The position numbers and the translations under genes are program-made. The notes under the pieces are model-generated. The model had not been told where the DNA came from. It did not search any database and saw only the letters and a program-made list of their open reading frames with translations. DNA of 64,000 bases from Polycyclovorans sp002706265 (lineage in GTDB: Bacteria > Pseudomonadota > Gammaproteobacteria > Nevskiales > Nevskiaceae): contig CAXBBM010000005.1 in NCBI GenBank assembly GCA_963973915.1, positions 1 to 64,000 of the forward strand, given 5' to 3'. Positions 59,770 to 64,000 of the stretch are shown in pieces (positions within the stretch are counted from its first letter, which is position 1; each line of letters starts with the position of its first letter).

Positions 59770-61179
59770 ATGAATTCCGTGCCCCCCGCAGCCCCCGCCC
59801 TTCCCGCTGCCAGCCCCCGTTCGGCCGACCTCATTGCGCGTTCCCGCGCCGTGGTCTGGCACCCCTGCACCCAGATGAAAGACCACGAATGGCTGCCGCT
59901 GGTCCCCGTGGCCAAGGCCGAAGGCGTGTGGCTGGAAACACCCGACGGCCATCGCATCATCGATGCCGTCAGCTCCTGGTGGACCAACATTTTTGGTCAC
60001 CGCCACCCGGTGATCGTCGAGCACCTCAAGCGTCAGCTCGACACGCTTGACCATGTGCTGCTGGCCGGCTTCACGCACGAGCCGGTGGTCAGCCTGTCGG
60101 AGAAACTGGTGGCCCTCACCCCCGAGGGCCTGAGCCGCTGCTTCTACGCCGACAACGGATCCTCGGCCGTCGAGGTGGCGCTGAAGATGAGCGTGCACTA
60201 CTGGCGCAACGTCGGCAGACCCGAAAAAACCCGCTTCGCCGCCCTGTCGAACGGCTATCACGGCGAAACCCTGGGCGCGCTGGGCGTTGGCGACACCGGC
60301 CTGTATCGCGACACCTACAAGTCGCTGCTGCTGGACCCGGTGGTGCTGCCCTCGCCCGATTGCAGCCTCATGCAGGTGGGCGGTCGCGGTGCCGGAGAGA
60401 GCTGGGAAGACTACAGCCGCCGCCGCTTCGCCGACGCGCGGCAGATACTCGAAGCCCACGCCGACACCCTGGCGGCGGTCATCGTCGAACCACTGGTGCA
60501 GTGCGCCGGCGGCATGCGCATGTACCACGCCATCTGGCTCAAGCTGTTGCGCGAGGCCTGCGACGCACTGGGCATTCACCTGATCGCCGATGAAATCGCC
60601 ACCGGCTTTGGCCGCACCGGGCAGCTGTTTGCCTGCGATCACGCCAACATCACGCCCGACTTCATCTGCCTCTCAAAAGGCATCACCGGCGGCACCCTGC
60701 CGCTGGCCGTCACGCTGACCAACGAGCGCGTCTACGAGGCGTTCTACGACGACTACGCCACCGGCAAGGCGTTTCTGCATTCGCATTCCTACACCGGCAA
60801 TCCGCTGGCCTGCGCGGCGGCGCTGGGCACGCTGGCGGTGTTTGACCAGTGCAACTGGATGGCCATCGTCCGGGGCCTGGGCCAGTTGATGTGGACCCAG
60901 ACCGCCGCACTGCGCCAGCATCCCCAGGTCGCCGAGGTGCGGCAGCAGGGGATGATTCTGGCGGTTGAACTGGCGCAGTCACCGCACCAGCGCGCACCCT
61001 ACCCCGCTGCCGATCGCCGCGGTCTGCGCGCCTACCAGCACGCGCTCACCCGAGGCGTGTTGCTGCGGCCGCTGGGCAACACGCTCTACCTGATGCCGCC
61101 CTACGTCATCACCGCGGCCGAACTGGGCCGCGTCTGCGACGTGCTGATCGAAGCCGTGGACGTGGCCACCCGCCCGTGA
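59770..61179 (+). CDS. bioA: Adenosylmethionine-8-amino-7-oxononanoate transaminase
   Basis: A 469-residue class III PLP aminotransferase of biotin synthesis that makes 7,8-diaminopelargonate using SAM as amino donor. WHPCTQMKDHEWLP and SSWWTNIFGHRHP are BioA-specific; the PLP Lys lies in CLSKGITGGTLPLAVT. No other bio gene is in the window. The stop overlaps the rsmE start by four bases. Confidence 0.95.
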   Translation: MNSVPPAAPALPAASPRSADLIARSRAVVWHPCTQMKDHEWLPLVPVAKAEGVWLETPDGHRIIDAVSSWWTNIFGHRHPVIVEHLKRQLDTLDHVLLAGFTHEPVVSLSEKLVALTPEGLSRCFYADNGSSAVEVALKMSVHYWRNVGRPEKTRFAALSNGYHGETLGALGVGDTGLYRDTYKSLLLDPVVLPSPDCSLMQVGGRGAGESWEDYSRRRFADARQILEAHADTLAAVIVEPLVQCAGGMRMYHAIWLKLLREACDALGIHLIADEIATGFGRTGQLFACDHANITPDFICLSKGITGGTLPLAVTLTNERVYEAFYDDYATGKAFLHSHSYTGNPLACAAALGTLAVFDQCNWMAIVRGLGQLMWTQTAALRQHPQVAEVRQQGMILAVELAQSPHQRAPYPAADRRGLRAYQHALTRGVLLRPLGNTLYLMPPYVITAAELGRVCDVLIEAVDVATRP

Positions 61180-61907
61180 CGCGCGTCCATCTCGACCAGA
61201 CCCTGGTCGCCCACGCCGAACTCGAACTGCCGGAGCCCGCCCACCGGCATTTGATTCAGGTACTGCGGCTGCGGGTCGGTGACACGCTGACCGTGTTCGA
61301 CGGCCGCGGCAATGAGGCGCCCGCCACCCTGATCGCGGTTGAAAAGCGCAGCAGCCGCATCGTGCTGGCGGCGCCCACCCAGCCGCGGGTCGAGTCACCC
61401 CTGCACATCACCCTGCTGCAAGGCGTGTCCAAGGGCGACCGCATGGACTACACCCTGCAAAAAGCAGTGGAACTGGGCGTGACACGCATCCAGCCGCTGA
61501 CCACCCAGCGCTCGGTGGTCAAACTCGACGCGGAGCGTTGGGCCAAGAAGCGCGACCACTGGCAGGGCGTGATCGTCAGTGCCTGCGAACAATCGGGCCG
61601 CACCCGGCTGCCGCCCCTGCTGCCGGTGACCGCGCTTGAAGCGGCGGTGACCGCGCTGCCCGGCGCAGCGCTGAAACTGGCCTTGATGCCCGACCAGGGC
61701 GTGGCACTGCGCAGCCTCACCCCGCCCGCCGAGGGCATCGTGCTGCTGGTGGGCCCCGAGGGCGGCCTCAGCCCCGCCGAGACCGACGCCTGCCGGGCCG
61801 CCGGCTTCGTGGCGGTGCAACTGGGGCCGCGGGTGCTGCGCACCGAGACCGCCGGGGTGGCGACGCTGGCGGCACTACAGGCGCTGTGGGGCGACTGGGC
61901 GGCGTAG
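61176..61907 (+). CDS. rsmE: 16S rRNA (uracil1498-N3)-methyltransferase
   Basis: A 243-residue SPOUT methyltransferase: N-terminal PUA-like part (HRHLIQVLRLRVGDTLTVFD), then the knot with LLVGPEGGLSPAETDACRAA and LGPRVLRTETAGVAT. It methylates U1498 of 16S rRNA. Start GTG 61176 inside the bioA stop. Confidence 0.95.
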   Translation: MTRVHLDQTLVAHAELELPEPAHRHLIQVLRLRVGDTLTVFDGRGNEAPATLIAVEKRSSRIVLAAPTQPRVESPLHITLLQGVSKGDRMDYTLQKAVELGVTRIQPLTTQRSVVKLDAERWAKKRDHWQGVIVSACEQSGRTRLPPLLPVTALEAAVTALPGAALKLALMPDQGVALRSLTPPAEGIVLLVGPEGGLSPAETDACRAAGFVAVQLGPRVLRTETAGVATLAALQALWGDWAA

Positions 61908-62001
61908 GCGCGGCAACCCTGCAGGGCCTGCGCCGGATCACCCGATTTCACGATGAAGGGTTTACCCTTGCAACGTTCCCCATTGCAAGGAAGCACCGCC
62001 C

Positions 62002-63333
62002 GTGTTGATCACCAACGCCTGCGTCATCAATGAAGGCAAACAGTTCGACGCCGATGTCCTGATCGTGGGCGAACGCATCGAACGGATCGCGCCGCAGATC
62101 AGCTGCCCTGCCGGCCACGCGGTGTACGACGCGAAGGGCCGGACGCTGATCCCCGGCATGATCGACGATCAGGTGCATTTCCGTGAGCCCGGCCTGACGC
62201 ACAAGGGCAACCTGGCCACCGAGTCGGCGGCGGCCGTGGCGGGCGGCATCACCAGCGTGTTCGACATGCCGAACAACAACCCCACCATCACCACCCGCGA
62301 GCGTCTGGCCGAAAAATACGCCATGGCGGCCGGGCGCATGCACAGCAACTACGCCTTCTACTTTGGCGCCGCCAACGACAACGCCGAAGAAGTCGCGCGG
62401 CTGCAACCGGACGAAGCCTGTGCAGTGAAGGTGTTCATGGGCGCATCCACCGGCAATATGCTGGTGGATGATCCCACCACGCTGTCGGCGATCTTCTCGC
62501 GCTCGAAGCTGATGGTGGTCACCCATTGCGAAGACACGCCCATGATCCTCGTCAACGAAGCCGCCGCGCGGGCGCGCTGGGGCGAGGACGTGCCGTTCGA
62601 GCAGCACCCGCTGATCCGCTCCGAAGCGGCCTGCTACGCCTCGACCGAGCTGGCCGTGCGCCTGGCCAAGGAACACGGCGCGCGTCTGCACGTGCTGCAC
62701 CTGACCACCGCCCGGGAACTGGCCTTCTTTGCGGCCGGCCCGGTGAAGGACAAGCAGATCACCGTGGAGGCCTGCGTCCATCACCTGTACTTCGATGAAC
62801 GGGGCTATGCGACGCGCGGCGCCGACATCAAGTGCAACCCGGCGGTCAAGCGGGCCGAAGACCGCGTGGCGCTGGTCGCCGCAGTCAAGGCCGGCATCAT
62901 CGACGTGGTCGCCACCGACCATGCGCCGCACACCCGTGAAGAGAAAGACCGCAGCTATTTCAAGGCGCCGTCCGGCCTGCCGCTGGTGCAGCACGCACTG
63001 CCGATGCTGCTCACCCTGGCGGCGCGGGGCGAACTCAGTCTGTTCGACGTCGTGGAACGCACCAGCCACAACGTGGCGCGGTTGTTCGGCGTGCAGGAGC
63101 GCGGCTTCATCCGCGAGGGCGCCTACGCCGACCTGGCGCTGATCGACCCTGACCAGTCGTTCCGCGTCACCCGCGACAGCGTGCGCTACCACTGCGGATG
63201 GTCACCGCTGGAAGGCGACACCCTCACCGGCCAGGTGGAAGCCACCTGGGTCAATGGCGAGAAGGTGTACGACGGCGGTGTGCTGCAGCCGGCGCCCAAG
63301 GGTCAGCGACTGCGCTTCGCCTCACGCTTCTAG
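62002..63333 (+). CDS. pyrC: Dihydroorotase (PyrC-like amidohydrolase, QxH variant)
   Basis: 443 residues. It catalyses the reversible cyclisation of carbamoyl-aspartate in pyrimidine synthesis. Metal-site residues: Lys in AVKVFMGASTGNML (carboxylated), VVTHCED, VLHLTTARE and the Asp in ATDHAPHTREEK. The first metal motif reads DDQVHFREPGLTHK, i.e. Gln-x-His instead of His-x-His, a variant known in a PyrC subclass. The GTG start follows AAGGAAG by about ten bases. Activity rather than a regulatory role is likely but not proven. Confidence 0.9.
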   Translation: MLITNACVINEGKQFDADVLIVGERIERIAPQISCPAGHAVYDAKGRTLIPGMIDDQVHFREPGLTHKGNLATESAAAVAGGITSVFDMPNNNPTITTRERLAEKYAMAAGRMHSNYAFYFGAANDNAEEVARLQPDEACAVKVFMGASTGNMLVDDPTTLSAIFSRSKLMVVTHCEDTPMILVNEAAARARWGEDVPFEQHPLIRSEAACYASTELAVRLAKEHGARLHVLHLTTARELAFFAAGPVKDKQITVEACVHHLYFDERGYATRGADIKCNPAVKRAEDRVALVAAVKAGIIDVVATDHAPHTREEKDRSYFKAPSGLPLVQHALPMLLTLAARGELSLFDVVERTSHNVARLFGVQERGFIREGAYADLALIDPDQSFRVTRDSVRYHCGWSPLEGDTLTGQVEATWVNGEKVYDGGVLQPAPKGQRLRFASRF

Positions 63334-63342
63334 GGCCGCCCG

Positions 63343-64000
63343 ATGGCTGATCTTGACCGGCTGATTCATCAGCTCTACCGCGCCGTGGCCCTGGAACCGG
63401 ACTGGGACCGCGCCCGCATTTCGGCGCTGCGCGAATGGGTGGCCTGGGGCCAGGCGCACAGCGCCTTCTGGCTCACCGGCACCGTGGGGCAGCACCCGCA
63501 CAAACCCGTGATCACCGCGACCCACCCGGTCGCTGACCCCCTGATCCGGGCGCTGACCGACCTCGACCTGAGCCCGACCCCGCGCGGCACCTGGCTCGAC
63601 AGACTGCCCCCGGCGCTGAGCGACGCTGCCGGCGTGGCGACGCGCGGTTATCTCATCGACCTGCACCACCGCGACACGCAACTGACCAGCCGTCTGCTGA
63701 TCCGCTACTCGGGCGCGGCGCCGTTCAATGCCGAGGTACTGAGTCACGCGGCCGGCCATTTGATTGAAGCCGGCACGCTGGCGCTGGACCTGCTGCTGGC
63801 CCGCGACGGCTGGCTGGTCGCCATGGGCCGCACGGCCCGGGGTGCCGGCGCGCTGGTCGATGCCTCGGGGGTCTATTACGCCGTCAGTCCCACCTTCACC
63901 CGACTGATTGCCGAGCACTTTCCGCAGCACGCCGCGGCCGGACAACTGCCGGTCCCGCTCGACGAGGGCGCGCTGGGCGCCCACAAAGTCTTCGCTCTGG
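63343..64000 (+). CDS. Gene of uncertain function, 3'-truncated, possibly LuxR-type regulator sensor domain
   Basis: An open frame from ATG 63343 to the window end with no stop (219 codons). Starts MADLDRLIHQLYRAVALEPD and contains a mixed alpha/beta sensor-like region with DASGVYYAVSPTF near its end. This resembles the N-terminal sensory part of some LuxR-family regulators, whose HTH would lie past 64000. No HTH is visible here, so the family is a guess; the gene itself is convincing. Nine bases follow pyrC. Confidence 0.6.
   Translation, partial: MADLDRLIHQLYRAVALEPDWDRARISALREWVAWGQAHSAFWLTGTVGQHPHKPVITATHPVADPLIRALTDLDLSPTPRGTWLDRLPPALSDAAGVATRGYLIDLHHRDTQLTSRLLIRYSGAAPFNAEVLSHAAGHLIEAGTLALDLLLARDGWLVAMGRTARGAGALVDASGVYYAVSPTFTRLIAEHFPQHAAAGQLPVPLDEGALGAHKVFAL

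Overview
The window is GC-rich, densely coding chromosomal DNA. It most likely comes from a gammaproteobacterium. The evidence is gene order: plsX-rpmF-yceD next to maf, a HAD phosphatase, rluC and rne; kdsB-(Trm112-like)-lpxK-msbA; and rsmI next to lpoA-yraN. All of these are gammaproteobacterial arrangements. An NhaD Na+/H+ antiporter, a split glycine dehydrogenase (gcvPA/gcvPB) and two sigma-54-type promoters are compatible with a marine, saline or environmental strain. The genus cannot be named from the sequence alone.

Region 1 (1-16741) is a complete nitrate/nitrite assimilation island. After a truncated outer-membrane barrel gene comes nrtA-nrtB-nrtD-hemD on the plus strand (nitrate ABC transporter plus a uroporphyrinogen-III synthase for siroheme). 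Convergent to it is narK-nirB-[nirD/FAD-oxidoreductase fusion]-nasA on the minus strand. A REP-associated tyrosine transposase (RayT) with its own REP palindromes sits where the two operons meet. Divergent from narK is nasT-nasS, encoding an ANTAR RNA-binding regulator and its nitrate-sensing partner. Both structural operons have a sigma-54-like promoter followed at once by a leader with two hexaloop hairpins (loops A-x-x-G-x-x), the known ANTAR target. In the nrtA leader the second hairpin is mutually exclusive with a textbook terminator. In the narK leader it is mutually exclusive with a fold that hides the Shine-Dalgarno sequence. This suggests that one regulator controls two operons by two mechanisms, and it is the most interesting part of the window.

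Region 2 (16746-31091) holds a small membrane protein gene, acs, an isolated Fur box, and a signalling module: a 7TM-type histidine kinase, a LuxR-type response regulator, a stand-alone LuxR HTH protein and a lipoprotein gene split by one in-frame TAG. Two TGAGCAG-type palindromes lie upstream of the last two genes. After these come a fatty-acid hydroxylase, an alcohol dehydrogenase/thioesterase/acyl-CoA-binding operon, lgt-thyA-folA and rlmI.

Region 3 (31224-39102) holds a PfkB-type sugar/nucleoside kinase, the glycine cleavage genes gcvT-gcvH-gcvPA-tpx-gcvPB behind a tandem glycine riboswitch, and a Baeyer-Villiger-type monooxygenase. Region 4 (39186-64000) is mostly housekeeping: fatty-acid synthesis, rluC/rne, a MacAB-type exporter, kdsB/lpxK/msbA for lipid A and LPS, hinT, an NlpC/P60 lipoprotein, nhaD, yraN-lpoA-rsmI, bioA, rsmE and pyrC. 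It ends in a 3'-truncated gene of uncertain function. No rRNA, tRNA, CRISPR array, prophage or insertion sequence was recognised.
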